A stretch of 64,000 bases of DNA from positions 559,539 through 623,538 of the forward strand of contig VZSF01006559.1 of the NCBI GenBank assembly GCA_013398295.1, in the 5' to 3' direction. Of this stretch, positions 1 through 13,100 are shown piece after piece. How positions within the stretch are numbered: position 1 is the stretch's first letter; each line of letters opens with the position of its first letter. The stretch comes from Chionis minor. Its lineage: Eukaryota; Chordata; Aves; Charadriiformes; Chionididae. The notes beneath the pieces are model-generated. The model saw nothing but the letters and a program-made list of their open reading frames with translations, was not told the DNA's origin and did no database searches. The translations under genes were made by a program, and so were the position numbers.

Positions 1-1639
1 TGCCTCTGTTTAAAAATATCCTGCTCTTCTGATAATGTGTTAACAGTTGTCATTTCTATAAATCAAAGCCAAACAAATATTCCATCCCTGACTTGCTGGT
101 TTTTCTGCTGTGTGAGGCCTGTGCGTTGCTCTTAGCCGTGATTCCTATTCCTTCCCTGCCGCCTCCACTGGCACAGGTGGGGAAGTACTCAGTGACTCTG
201 AATAAACCTGTGATGAACTGTGAAAATCCTTAGTGCTTTTAGTAGCCTGAACAAGAAATGCATTTTCAAGTTCCTCTGAGTTTTGGTGGTGTCCAGCCTC
301 AGCTCTGAATTCAGCTGCTTCCCTGTTTCATTACTGCAGTGTGTCAGAGGCAGACTCAAGTCGTTACTCTGTGAATTTCGTCTGGTTGCTCTTCTTTCTG
401 GCTGGTTGTGTTTCCCTTCCCTGCTGAGAGAGTTCACGGGCCTTCCAAAAACCTGACCAAAATGCACTTTCTCTCTGCGGGCAGCCTCAGCCCCAGTAAA
501 GCTGGTTCTGTGATGGGCTGGGCCAGTCTGGCTTTTCCTGTGGTACCTCATTTTCTCTTTCTTCCCAGCCGGCGGTAGCGTGTAACGGGAGATTTGCCCG
601 ACGCTTTTCGGCTTAGAGCTAAGCTTTCAGCATAGCCCTTTCAACAGGCGCTAGGGCATTTTCCATCCAGGGATGCAGTTTTGGCATCGAGCACACCTTT
701 GTCGCAGGAGCTTTGCTCTGCTGCTTGCCAGAGGTCAGGTGCTCTAAGCTAAAAGGGTAGGTTAAGTCAGTGGTCGCTGTCTATCGCTTCATACGCTTCT
801 TTTGAGTTAATGAAAAGCGAAAACCAATTACGTTCACCATAGGGAACTATTGGTACGACTGACCAAATTCTATTTCTGGTCTTGGAAGAAGGCATAGATT
901 TTGTACCCTAAAGTAGAAATGGCCCCTCTGAATTTTAGCCATCTAAAAGTGAGGTAACTAGTCAGAGTCATCTTTACTTTTTCTAGGGTCAATGGAGAGA
1001 AGCTATGATCTCCAGTAAACACTGTATTCCTCTTAAGTAGGGCAGGGTGGAATGCCCTTTGACGTGTCTCGCATGAGGGAGTGCAGATAACTGGCTTAAA
1101 TATGGATGTTCTCAACTTCTGAAATCATGTGAGATGAAGGCCACCAGAAGAGATCGCAGTTTAAATCTGCAAACCCAGCAGATGCAAACCCACATGGTGC
1201 AGGTGCAAACCCACTTGGCACACCAGATAAGCTTCGTGAAAGTGTAGGCATCTGTGTAGCACCATCATCAAAAATCTTCCTGGAAGAGGTTTAGAAAAGG
1301 ATTTGAAAGAACAGAGGCAATGGTTTGATATGTGAGAAGAGGAGAGAGGTTCTGGCAGACTGTAACAGAGATGGAATTATTGCATCCACCCCTCCTGCTA
1401 CCTCCACCCCCAAAATCTGAAAACTTCCTGATTTGTGTTCATCAATAATTAAGAGCCCATCAGCAATACTCAGAGGGAGCTTGCATTGCACTTCTGAGCA
1501 GCCAGTTAGTAATGTACGGTGGAGAGATCCTCTTTTTCAAATCCCAGGGCTCCAGGCCATGCAATGCTAGTATTGCATTTTCAATTAGCTTCTGAGTGAA
1601 TGCTTGGCATATGTAGAAGTGAACTGGTACACAATTAGC
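1..1639. other. Upstream flank without a recognised gene
   Basis: Single-copy looking DNA. The open frames here, including a 120-codon one on the minus strand, have no family resemblance. A small CpG pocket lies near 568-625. Three degenerate copies of a TGCAAACCCA motif occur near 1168-1220. In mammals ITPRID2 lies upstream of PPP1R1C; I see none of its exons, though a 3'UTR could not be excluded. Confidence 0.5.
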
Positions 1640-1924
1640 TTATTGTTCCTTTCAGTTTTGTGCTGAGAGGATCTGAAGGACTGCAGAAGAGAGGGGAGAC
1701 GGGGGGAAAAAAAAAAAAAAAAAGAAAATAGCCAAGCCGGCGGCATCTCCGTGGATGTGGAATAAGGGAGTTGCTCGGCTCACGCAGATTCCCGTGCTAA
1801 GTCAGGAGTTAGAGCTGCTACTGAGGAGCACCCAGCCTGGCTGCGGGGAGGGCGCCCGGGGAGAGGCGCAGACCGAGTCTCAAGCTCCAGGCTCTTCTCT
1901 CATCTGACTCACCTCAGCATCGCG
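1640..1924 (+). promoter_or_regulatory. PPP1R1C: Presumed promoter and 5'UTR of PPP1R1C
   Basis: The sequence changes from AT-rich flank to a more GC-rich block from about 1730 onward (GCCGGCGGC, GGGAGGGCGCCCGGGG) just before the start codon. I see no clear TATA box at a useful distance, so the transcription start cannot be placed; it is probably between about 1660 and 1860. A purine/A-run tract (about 1690-1727) interrupts it. This call rests on position and composition only. Confidence 0.5.
1755..1907 (+). promoter_or_regulatory. Upstream ORF of 50 codons in presumed PPP1R1C 5'UTR
   Basis: An ATG at 1755 (GTGGATGTGG; G at -3 by position 1752, T at +4) opens a 50-codon frame ending in TGA at 1905-1907, 17 bases before the PPP1R1C start. 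It is the only other ATG between 1755 and 1925. If the transcript begins upstream of 1755, ribosomes would meet it first and reinitiation would be needed. The peptide resembles nothing I recognise; a role in translation is inference. Confidence 0.4.
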
Positions 1925-2005
1925 ATGGAGCCCAACAGCCCTAAAAAAATACAGTTTGCTGTGCCACTCTTTCAGAGTCAAATAGATCCCGAGGCAGCTG
2001 AGCAG
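1925..2005 (+). CDS. PPP1R1C: PPP1R1C coding exon 1
   Basis: This exon encodes residues 1-27, from MEPNSPKK to DPEAAEQ, including the KIQF PP1-docking motif. The start is supported by a good Kozak context (G at -3 and G at +4) and by family identity from the first residue. The donor is CAG|GTAAGG, close to ideal, and the exon ends in phase 0. Codon 15 is Leu and codon 21 is Asp, where I recall Val and Ala in human. Confidence 0.96.
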
Positions 2006-4091
2006 GTAAGGAGGACGAATTTCTTTTGATGTTTTGAGGGAATGGGGTACGAATGGGGGCAAGATGTGGGGTGAGAACAGGTAATATTTGTGGCCTAAAA
2101 AGCTTTTCTAAACTTACAGTCGTGTAACTATAGATTAAATGCTCTGGAGCTTATAGCGGTGTCTGGATATACCCAAAGAAGGAGGAGGATAAGTCCTCTA
2201 GCCACAATAAGGCTTCTTTACCTGGGGTAGGTTTATTCAATATATATTTGTTGTGCCTTTTCTATAACTGGACTTGTACCCTAATAGATACACTTCACAT
2301 GAATACGCACTCTCGACAAAACAACGGAAGTACATTATTTGTACCTAAAGCAAAACATGGAGCTGATAATAGGTGCCTAATGGAAATACTACACAGAGTA
2401 CAGCTTATTTACCATTCATTTTAACATGAGGAAATATGAGTTACGTTTTGCACAATAGTTATCACTTCAGTTACCTCCTTATGTCATTGTTACAGTGTTT
2501 TATGTGTTTGAAAAATATATACATGTAGAAATATGCATGACCCATGTCTGCATTGGAATTATGTGTGTGCTATTTTAGGTTTTGACTCACTCCCAAAACA
2601 CACACATACATATAATATATATAGCCATACAGATGCCTAAGGAGGAAAAGATATTATTATGCATAGATGCACATGAAGAAGGACACAGGGAATCTTATGA
2701 GAAAAGCTGGATAAAACATAATTAGGTGACCCAGTATATTTGTCTCAGTGCAAGTCCTTCTTGACATTTGCTTCTATTCTGGTAAGTCTAGTTTTAGATG
2801 ATACCAGGGGAATATTATAACCTTGACGGTTCCGTGCCATTAGCTATGAAATTATTTGCACCTTTAGGACAGGTATTTGGTTTCCTGAATATTCTGATGT
2901 CGTGTGTCTTAAAAGGCAGCTGCCTTTGCCAGAAAATGATGAGTTATGAGTGATCACTGAATGAAGAAATACTAGAAGGGTGCAGCAGAGAATTGCTGCC
3001 GGTCTTCATTTTGTCCTTAGGTACTTCTGAGCTACGAGATGTCCATACCTTATGGAACAGTCCAGCAATGAATTCAAGAAGGATGCATTCTGATATATTT
3101 CTGAAATCTGTGAGAACCATAGGATCAGGATTTCCTGGAATTCCCATGCATTTGAAATGCTGTGGCCCAAATTCTGCCAAGTACTTATGGGCAATCCTTT
3201 TTTATGTTGTGAGTTTAATTCCAGTTTCACTGTGGGTGTGTGATAAAATTAAAGTAGTAAATTCTGCTGTCAGCTACAGTTACGCTAATCTGGAATAAAC
3301 CCATTAACCCTGATGATGTAATTTTCCATTTACACCTCTGAAAGCAAAATTTGAACCCAGCTAAATACAGATGTTGGCTCAGCAACTGAAAAAGAACAAA
3401 CACACTGACATTGAGGTTTTGTGTCAGAATGGTTTCTAGCTTAAATACTCTTGGTCTCTCTCTTTAATTCAATGGAATATCAATAGGCGGGAGGCTTTAG
3501 TAAAGGAACACAAAGCTTTCAATGCAAATGTGTGCATTATAGGAGGATAGTCCAATATCATGTACTTCAACCACTGTTAATGGAACAAAAGTACTTAACC
3601 AAATAAACCCTGAATAAGAAGAATCGCATACAATTCAGGATTAACTATTGATATGTAAAGATCTCTAAAGATCACTATTGATATGTAAAGGACTCTGAAA
3701 AAAATATTTTGAAAGTCTTAAGTATGATTTTTCTTTAGTTAAAGAACACTACTAACACCTATGGCTACAGTTAAGAAATATCAATTCTCTGGAAGGCATA
3801 CATGCAATATCAACTCTCAGTTGCACTATCAAAATACTAATGATTACTTGTGAGACCTATGACAGTACTAGGTATTTGCATGCATAAGCTCACAAACTGC
3901 TGCAATCATTTTCCTCAAGCAAAGCTAAATGTCAGTATTTTAAGACATGACTGATACAACAGCAATACGTGTCCAAAATCTTACTCAAGAAGATAGCAAA
4001 TCCTAAAGGTATTTTGGAAAGCTCTCCCCTGTGCCTTTGCTTTCCATGTACAAGTAGCAGCATGACCCTGATCACCAGCAGAGCAGATGAG

Positions 4092-4124
<33 letters not shown>

Positions 4125-7100
4125 AGTAAGCAGACAGTGATGTGCTGATGCTCTTTAAATATTTTCTTTTTTAACTTTGCCTTGTCTAGACTCAAGAGTG
4201 CACCAGGTGGATTCTTTGATTTGCTTTGCGTTGGGTGCGGGGCGGTTGGTGCACCCTAATGACTCTCCTTGGTTTATGCATGTTACAGATCAGGAAAAGA
4301 AGGCCTACACCAGCATCGCTCGTCATCATGAATGAACACGTGCCCCCAGGTAAGTGCCAACATACCTTCTAAACCATTGAACTTGTATACACAGGACTGT
4401 CTGCAAATTGGTTTTGTTAACTATGTGGTTTTAAAATCCAGCATTAATTTCATAGCACCACATATCAAATAATGGATCTTAGAACAGTTTGGAGTAAAAC
4501 CCATGAAGACATGTAACTCTTGGCCTCCAGATATTGTCAATAATTTCAGGATTTTATCCTCCACGGAAATTTTTTTGTTGTATGTAAAAGGAGAACATGA
4601 CCCTGATCCAGCACATCCATCCATAAAGCTTTTCTTTTCCTGGGTGGATACTTGGGAGATCTATGAAGTCCTAGTCTTGGTTTTCTGATCTCCAGAGATA
4701 CCACGATGGCGCCAGGGCTAATTCAACAAAGTGAATTGCTTCTTAAAAACAAGTTGTTTTCTAGTTTCCTGATGAAACATGTGATGTCTGTTTTCATTAT
4801 TCCTTTTCAACTGTGAATACGTTATCTTCATCCAGGACTCCTCCCAGAAGATTTTCTGTGGGATGGGATGATTTGAGGTTGCAACATACCTTGTCACATA
4901 AATGTGACTTCAGAAAGACTCTTTAATAAGCTGTTTAGGGAGTATTATAAGTGAAAAAGCTCAGCAAAAATGGCTTGCAGGAAAAAGTCCTCAAGACACA
5001 ATCCTTTTGAAACACACTACTTACTTTATATCAAAATTTTCTTTTATATAGTGGTCTGCAACATTTTTTTCCTGCCTTATCTCTTCATCACCTGAATCTT
5101 TTTTTTAAAAACAGTTCAGGTTTTTTCTCACTGATGTGTCTCATGTCATTACTGTATGCACTGGCACCTCAGTGAAACAAAACCGCCCGTGCTCTGTTAA
5201 GATCTCCCCCTACTGCACTCTGCTGAGGGTCTCTACTTCCCGATTAACATCTCCAGTAGCTAAGTTCCTCAGAAAGTGCAGAAAGTTTAGAAAGCCTCGC
5301 TCTTGGGGTTGAGATCATTGCAGCACAACACACAGATTAGGGAGAATCAAGCCTGACATATGGCTATGTTCTTATATTCTTTTAGTTATATTCTTTTGAT
5401 CCTGAGAGCAACACATGAGTTTGCTGCGGGTCTAACACCAATCCCAGTTTGGAGAGTACCTTTCTGACCTGAGTTTCAAGCAGTTCAGCTCTCCGTAATG
5501 GTGCATGAAGGGTCTGCCTTAGACTCATTCTCCTTACCTTAATGCGATCTACAGTGTCTGTGTTGCTAGGACTTAATTTAAAACAAATTCACCTTGACTG
5601 TTAATGTCTTTTGCAATTCACTTTGTACACTTTGTACTGTCATATTTCCTTTTATAAACAGATACTTGGTACAGTACCAAATCAAAATCAAACAGAGAAT
5701 AAGAACTCTTTTTAATTTACAGGAAATTTTACTGTAAACACTGGTGCATGTCTGTTATCTCCTTTCCTGCAATGTTCATAATAAATCTTTAAATAAATCA
5801 TTTTTATTATGAGTCAGGATTTCTGCAAGTGTCAGTCAACTTCCATATAAGCCTAAGGGCTTGTATATTCACCTTCTTCGCTTATTTGTATTTATTCATT
5901 TAGATATTACCCCATCTTACTAGATACTGGAAAATAATATCAATTAAGATATTCTTGGTTAAATTATAATCTTGTCTTGTTTTTTAATTTTCCATAAAGT
6001 CAGATTAAAAAACCCCAAACTTTAAAAGCACCTTCATTTTCCTGTACCTCACCCTGTGGTTTATGCCTGAGGTATGCTTGTGGTTTATCCATATGGGATG
6101 CTTGATATGGGCAAGTGCTTTGAATGGGATGTACACATGCAGCTGTATAAACCCGCTGAGTATGAGGACTGCAAAGCCAATTTGGAAAGCCAGACAATAG
6201 CTTTACAATTGAAGTATAAATTGAAGTATAAATATAAAAAAATTCTTTCTGCGCTTGATCTTGCAAGGTGCTGTGTAGTTTCTGAGATTATTGTATACCT
6301 TCAACTTCCAGAGGAGTCAGCTAGTCCTTGGCACCTTGCTGATTAAACTCCAAATGCTGGTCTCTTATTGGATTTTGAATAGAATTCAGTGCGATGATGA
6401 ATAACAACTGGTCTCCAAAAATGTTAAATTCACCATTGTACATGTTTACAGTGAATAACATAATAATATTAAGTGTGCAGACTTGTAACGCCAGCAAATT
6501 GCTTTAGAAGTGTGATTCCCAAGGTCAACAGGGAAACTGAGCAGCAGAGAATTTAAGTGATACTGTCAAGGACATCTATTAAATTAGGGCTGGGCTAGAC
6601 CAGAATCCTGTGTCTTGAATTTTATCCACTGGAGTACTCCAATTCCCTCATTAGGAGCAAGCAGCTAGTTAAGGATATGCTTCCAAGGGTTTGAAATGTG
6701 TGTCCTAATGAAATTCTAAATGTTTAGATGCCCCTGCAAAGTTTACTCAAATTATCTAAACTCCTTTTATTTTGAAAAACAGAGACAAGCATTTTCTACG
6801 AATCAGACTTTTCTATAGCCTTCTGTTGCAGCTGCTTCTGATTGCAGCAGGAAAAAAGCAGCATTTTTGTGGTATTCTGGTGTTCTGGATGCAGACCCAT
6901 CTGGAAACCAGAAGGCAGTAAAATGTGTTTGGACATTTCAGAACTTTATAATACATTCATTTTGAGTTGTGCCATCGAAGATCTAAAATAGTTGTTTTCT
7001 TCCAAGTCGTCTCATCTGTCCCTGATGTCAACTACAGCTTTGACAGGAACCTGTCTTCACTGAGTCAGGTCAAGTCCATGGTGCTATAAAGTGAAGATGG

Positions 7101-10100
7101 AATATCTACTAAGGCTAAGGCATTTTATACTGATAACAGCTACTCAAAAGCTGTAAGAAGAGTATGCTTGGCTTCCTTGCTTTCAAGGAGACAGTAAGGG
7201 CTAGACCACACTAAATGATTTAAAGACAGGTGGTAGATGTGACTGCAGGAGCTAATATCCAGCCTTTCCTATCAGTGACTGCTGCATTTTCTCCTGTTCA
7301 CCCTGGCTGGCATCATATATAGTTGCAATCAAAGTCAACAGAAGCAAAATTTGAATTGCAGCAGCAATGATTGCAGTGGACAACACGGGCTTGTGAAGCA
7401 ATGAAGCAATGAATAAAGCCTTAACTCTTTCTGTAAGTGCTCTGTAAAGTGCTCTATGATGGGTTATGCCACCTCTGAGCAGAGAAGCTAGTGCTTCTTG
7501 CTTCTTCAACTGGAGTTGAGGCTCCAGTTAGGAAGTTACCTAACCCTATTGTGCTTCAGTTACCATCAATGGAGTTATAATTTGAGAGCATCTCATGATT
7601 GATTTCATGGTATCTAATCAGTTTTGCTTTTATTTGAAATTATAAGACCCTTTTACTATCTGTGAAAGCAAAACCAAAAATTAGTGGACAGAACTACAAA
7701 AACATGCAGCATCTCATCCTGTGCAGGGTGCCTGTATGGGTTACTGGGGTAACCCACCTCATATCCTGCTATAGCCACAGCTCCTCTATGTCTGTACTTT
7801 AAAAAAGGAACAAAAGCATATGCTTAGTTTTAAAGATACATTTATCTATTGAGCTGCACAAGAGCTTAATCCAAAAAATTACTGAAGCTCTCCTGCTTCC
7901 TCTTTCTCTTGCAATAGCATTGGAGCAACCAGAAACTGGAGATCACCATATCCTGAAAGTAACCTTTTCTGTGCTGCCATACTGCACTCACAACCTCCCG
8001 TCTCCTTATCAAGCACTGCAGAATATATATGAAAATCAATTCTTACTATCTGAAATAAAAATCTAACCTTCAAACTAGCAGGATATCACACTGCGATGGC
8101 TCAAGAAGCAGCTGGTGGCAATGTAGAGAAGTGCCGGTTGAGAGAGGAAAGCATGTCAGGCCACAACTCAGGTTTAATGCCATTAGGTCTCACTGTGATC
8201 AGAAAACAATGCCAGCGTTCCTGTACGGCCTGGCCTTGTCACAGAGCCAACACAACATCAAACAGTCTGGCTGGCAAAGGCTGTTCAACTTGTGTCAAAG
8301 TGTTTGGTCTTCTTGAAGCATTAGAATATGGGTAAACATTCGGATAAACTTCTGAGTTTCTGAACTTTCTATGTGTTTGCTGTTTCCAACTCTCCTTTCT
8401 ACTCAGTTGCATGTTTTGCCTTCCTTGCTTGTAATGTAAATGTTACTCGGTGTTTGGAAATAAGAAAAATATAGCAATGTGTTTTGATAATTCTTCTCCA
8501 GTGCTGCCTTTTTGTATTGTGCAAATCTCCTTTCAAGGCAGAAAGGATATATTATCACTGCAAAAGCAATACAAAACATATATTCCAAGTACAACTCGGT
8601 ACATCTGAGTTTTCTGAAGGCTGGAAACCCTAACCTGAAGATAAGCAAGATGTACCTGTCTCCAGACAAGGAACTTGCTTGCAGCTTGTCTTTGGGCATT
8701 AGTGGTTTTTCTGTCTTGTTCCCAGGTACTTTTCTGTTGTCCAGATTCACGCCTTTCAGCTTGCTGCCAGTTCCCCAGAGGTCTGCTGAGATGCCTCAGG
8801 AGCAGCCTCAATACTTAGTGCAGTAGCAAACAACACAGCCAGATGGGTGGTGGGAGGAAAAACTGTTCTTAGACTTGTGGCAATCCCACAGCAACCCAAA
8901 GTAGATTAGGTTTTTCATGCTAAATTGATTCTAGACACTCCCAGGCTTTCCCCGCACAGTAAATCTCATTACCATGTAGAGATGTGCTTTTCTGATGATG
9001 CAAACTATACCAGCACCACACCTCTGAGGGGATAAATGCAATATGCTCTACCCAACATTAATGTTCATGACTAATATTTGTTAAATTATGCTTCTGGGTG
9101 AATGAATGTGTTTGTTTTACATCTGATGCTCACTTTTTTTTTTTTCTTTCTCCTCAGACAAAATAAACTGTGATCAAAAAAGACCTATAGGTAGGAGGCA
9201 GCTGTTTCTGGGCATTATAAAGCTGTCCTGTTACATTTTCTCAGGCAAAAGTCTCACTGAAACTTGACTCAGTGGAGAGCTCTTGGTCTCACAGTTCATG
9301 AAAACCGATATGTTTTTCAAAAGCTTGAGGTTCTGGTAGGGCATACTGCTTACTTTGGTTCAGGAAAAAGAAAGTGAGTAAGCCAAATAGCAGCTGTTTT
9401 CAATTGCAAATTTAGGTTTCTAATGTGGTAATGAAGCATTCAGAAAAGAAGTACATTAATAAAAACTGTCATTAACTGTATTTTTTTTTTGGTCAAACTA
9501 GTTGGCCTTTCTACATGCTAAATGTGGATGCCATTTAAGTGTGCTGTCTGTTTTTATTTCAGTCAAGGAGTTTGTGGAAGGATGACAATAAGCAATGAAA
9601 AAGATTTGTGTCGCCTCCCACCACAGGATCAGTCTAGCTCAGTTACCTTACCAATGGCACCGGGATGCTCAGAGGTCAGGCACTGTTTGTCAGGGCAGTG
9701 AGGACCTTCACGTTCTTTAGGCCTGTGCTTGAAAGGACTATCTGACACAGAGAAACAATGAAATCTATGAAAGAAACATTGCATAAGACCTGACGGGTGA
9801 TAAGGATTCCAGAACAGAGAGGAAAATGTCTGTGCTTGAAAATATTCTGCTGTTTGCAGGCCGATGTGTATCTGCAAATGTTCAGTGGCAAACTACATCC
9901 CTTTTCCTTACCTAATATACGCTATGCTTGGCTGTTCTTTCATTTGGATTACTTTGAATTTACTCCACAGTTCAGTCTCATAGAAGCTCCTGGAACAAGC
10001 CACAGCATAACTTTCTCACACATATGCGGTGTGAGCAAAGACTCCATGAGAGGATCCATGAAAATAATAAGAAAAGTTCTGAGATGAAAAGAAAGAGAGA

Positions 10101-13100
10101 AAGAGGGAAAGAAGGAAAGAGGAAGGAAGGAAGGAAGGAAGGAAAATGTGCTTGAGCTGTTTTTTATGCAGCCAAGAAGTGACAGCTCACAGGGTCCAAA
10201 CAAAAGCAATGAATTTAAAAAAAAAAAAAAAAAGCTTTCCTTAACATCTTTCATGAAAACCCCCCATGAGAAGGAGAGAATTTTATATGTCATTGTCATC
10301 ATCACCTGCCAAAAGAGCTGTCATGCTCCCTGCACTATGGTAAAGACAGCAAGCCAGAGGACTAGGCTTGCGTTGGTTGGGCTGCACTGGGCGCTGTTGT
10401 GCCTAAACCGAAGATTATCACTAACGCAACCAGATGCAGTTTCACTATTCTTTGAGGTCATAAGCATATTAGTTCACAAATTCAAAAATCCCCTGGAAAC
10501 ATTTTAGTGAGTGTGTAAAAGACACGGTGTGAAACAGTAGCAAATACCTACTATTTCTTATAGTGCCTAAGTAGAGTCTGGACTGTCTCTTCAGTCAGTA
10601 AGTGATGCTTTAGTAAGCAGAAGGGTCTGAAAACTACTCACAGAAAGTCAAAACAAAAAGGTGTTGTGAATGTTCTGATCAAAATTCACTTCTTTTACCT
10701 CATTTTTCATGTTTGTTTTTATCCATGCTTCCTTCATTTTCAGTGTTTAATGACAATTGCATAGGTTCTTTTCACATGACACATAGCCTGTGTGAGCTCG
10801 GTTGCTTCTACTGACTGCAGTCTAGTTGGCTGAAGTGAGTACATTTAGTCAAAACAAGAACAAGTCCCTCTCGTTCACTGAAGCGTGCCTTCCTTCCGCA
10901 AGAAGGGGGAGTGCGGAATGTAAACACCTCCTGAGCTTCTGAGAAAGCTCTGGTCTGTGGAAAGGCCTGGGCCAGCCCAGCAGACTGGAAATAGAGGTTG
11001 GAGAGTCATGACCAGGACTCAGATTTCTGACTTAGATCGGAGAAGTGGTACAGCTGAGAGGCCATAAAGCCAAGAAACCCAGTTTACTTGATCCCAGTTT
11101 GTGTGGAATTGTGTTTACCCATTTGTCTCTTTCCAGCTTTAAATCTGCAACATGTGAGTTGACGTACTTTTTTATTTATCGGTGCAGCTAAGCTCCTAAT
11201 GTGTACCGTGACGTTCCTTGTTCCTCCTGCTCCCTGCCCCCCATTGGTTTTGTGTGGAAGGGTCAACATCCGTGAAACTATCTGAAAGTGACGGAGTTAT
11301 TTTTGGAGTTGAACCTTGTACTCTTCACCTGTTTTCCTCGTTCCTTATGCAAGAGCACCATAGAAACAGCCTTCTTCCACCCCAGGAGATTATTTGCAAA
11401 TCATTTTTGATATATATGGCTTCATGTTACAGATCTCCAGCTGCTTGATTATTCAGCGTCAGGCCTGATAAGCTTTCAGACTGTTTACTTCTGTTATCAC
11501 CTTGGTGCGTATTAACATGACAAAGAGCTGTGCCTTGGGTAGAGAACTGCAGTGTGCACAACTACCTAACCTGGTGGGGAAGTTGGTTGGAAAGCCTCTA
11601 AGTTTATTGCATTCATAAAGCTTAATGTTTGTTTTGGTGAGAATTCTGAGTAGATGGTGAGTTTATCTAGTAAAAAAACGCCTAGGTGTAATTAACTACT
11701 TGTTGTAGTCCAAGTACTTAAGCTATGTGTGATATAGCTACATGAATATACAATTTGGGAGGTTAATGACATTAAAAAAACAAAAAAGTTTGGATCAAAA
11801 TAGGTCCAGTTTAGCCTACAGCAAACATTCTCTTTGTATTTTAAGTGATTTTTTAGAATGGAAAAAAATTCTAAAATGAAATGAAGATAAGAATATCAAA
11901 CTAGTTAGTTTTGAGATTATGTTCAATTTATACTTCAATAATACCGATCTTTTTATTTTATTTTTTTTTTTACATCAGGTAATAAACTAAAATCCATTAA
12001 TCAATGTTTCAGCCTTGCTGAGGGGAAAAAAAAAAACCGACACAGGGTTCGTCTGACCTCTACTATTTAGTACTTAATGCAGCAGTCATTTACCATGGTG
12101 ACGTGTGCGGAATAAATAGATAATGCAGACAGATGAGAGAGAATCCAGCTTTTAGCACTAACCTCATTATGTTCAGAATATTGGGGAGGGGTTGCACTTA
12201 AAGCATCAATCAAGATAGCCCCATTTATGGAGCTTTCAGAGGCAAAATTTAACTCTTTATATGAAGTAACTGAAGTCAAAGCTTCACTTCAAAATACACC
12301 AAAGTGGGGATTTAGTGAATCTGGACTAAAAGCTAGCAGAGAATCTGAACAAAATGAAGGTACCAATCATGAAAGTTTTTGCTAACCGAACAAGGCTGAA
12401 CTGCTGAAATTCAGAGAGGGTGCAGGGAGGTGTGGAGCTTAGCTTTGCTTTCCTCTGAGTCTGAGCTGTCTGTGTCACCAGCTGGTGGAAATGAGATCAG
12501 CTGGACCAGCCAAGCCTCTTTTTACATCGGTCAAAGCAGTTCTAGGGTAGAATGAAACTATATGTCTATTGGAAGGAGCTCTGCTTTCCTCTTCTCCCCC
12601 TCAAAACCCTATTCGTGTGTCTGTATTTAAAATCATGACCGCTAATATTTTTCTCAAACTGCTTTACTGGGGGATTAAGATGTTATCATGGTAGCAGAAT
12701 GAAGCACAGTTACACGCTCACTCTTTATTCATCCCTGGGATACCCGGGATGCAGAAGTACCACAGAGAATTAATGTCTTGGCATTATTAATCTTGTGGAA
12801 CCAAAGTAGCCCTTACACAGTTAGAAGTGCTAAGTAGGCGAATGTGCATTTGTTATGTTTTTCACCGGAGGCCATGTCCTTCATTCTGATGAGACAAGCA
12901 GAGAAGAGTCACACAGGGCTGAACATGAGCTTGAAGCGAGGCAGATGGAAAGTTCAATAAAGCAGTGAGTTCTATTGCATCCTACGGTACCGCTTATCCT
13001 GGCCCCTAGATATCTCATAGCCTAAACATTTCAGCACTGAGCCTCCACCGCTCAGAAAAGAGAAAGGCTTGTGATAACACTGTTCCCTTGAAGTTCCCTG

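Larger units (their letters stand above)
2006..4288 (+). other. PPP1R1C intron 1
   Basis: GTAAGG...TTACAG intron of 2,283 bases. It is AT-rich. It contains a CA/TA-rich stretch near 2600-2640, a 30-base-offset direct repeat at 3644-3690 and a CAGT tetranucleotide microsatellite just upstream of exon 2. I see no other gene. Confidence 0.85.

Noticed and set aside
189..551. 120-codon minus-strand ORF upstream of the gene
   Set aside because: Its composition is unlike a conserved protein, there are no splice or family signals, and the length is within chance for 64 kb.
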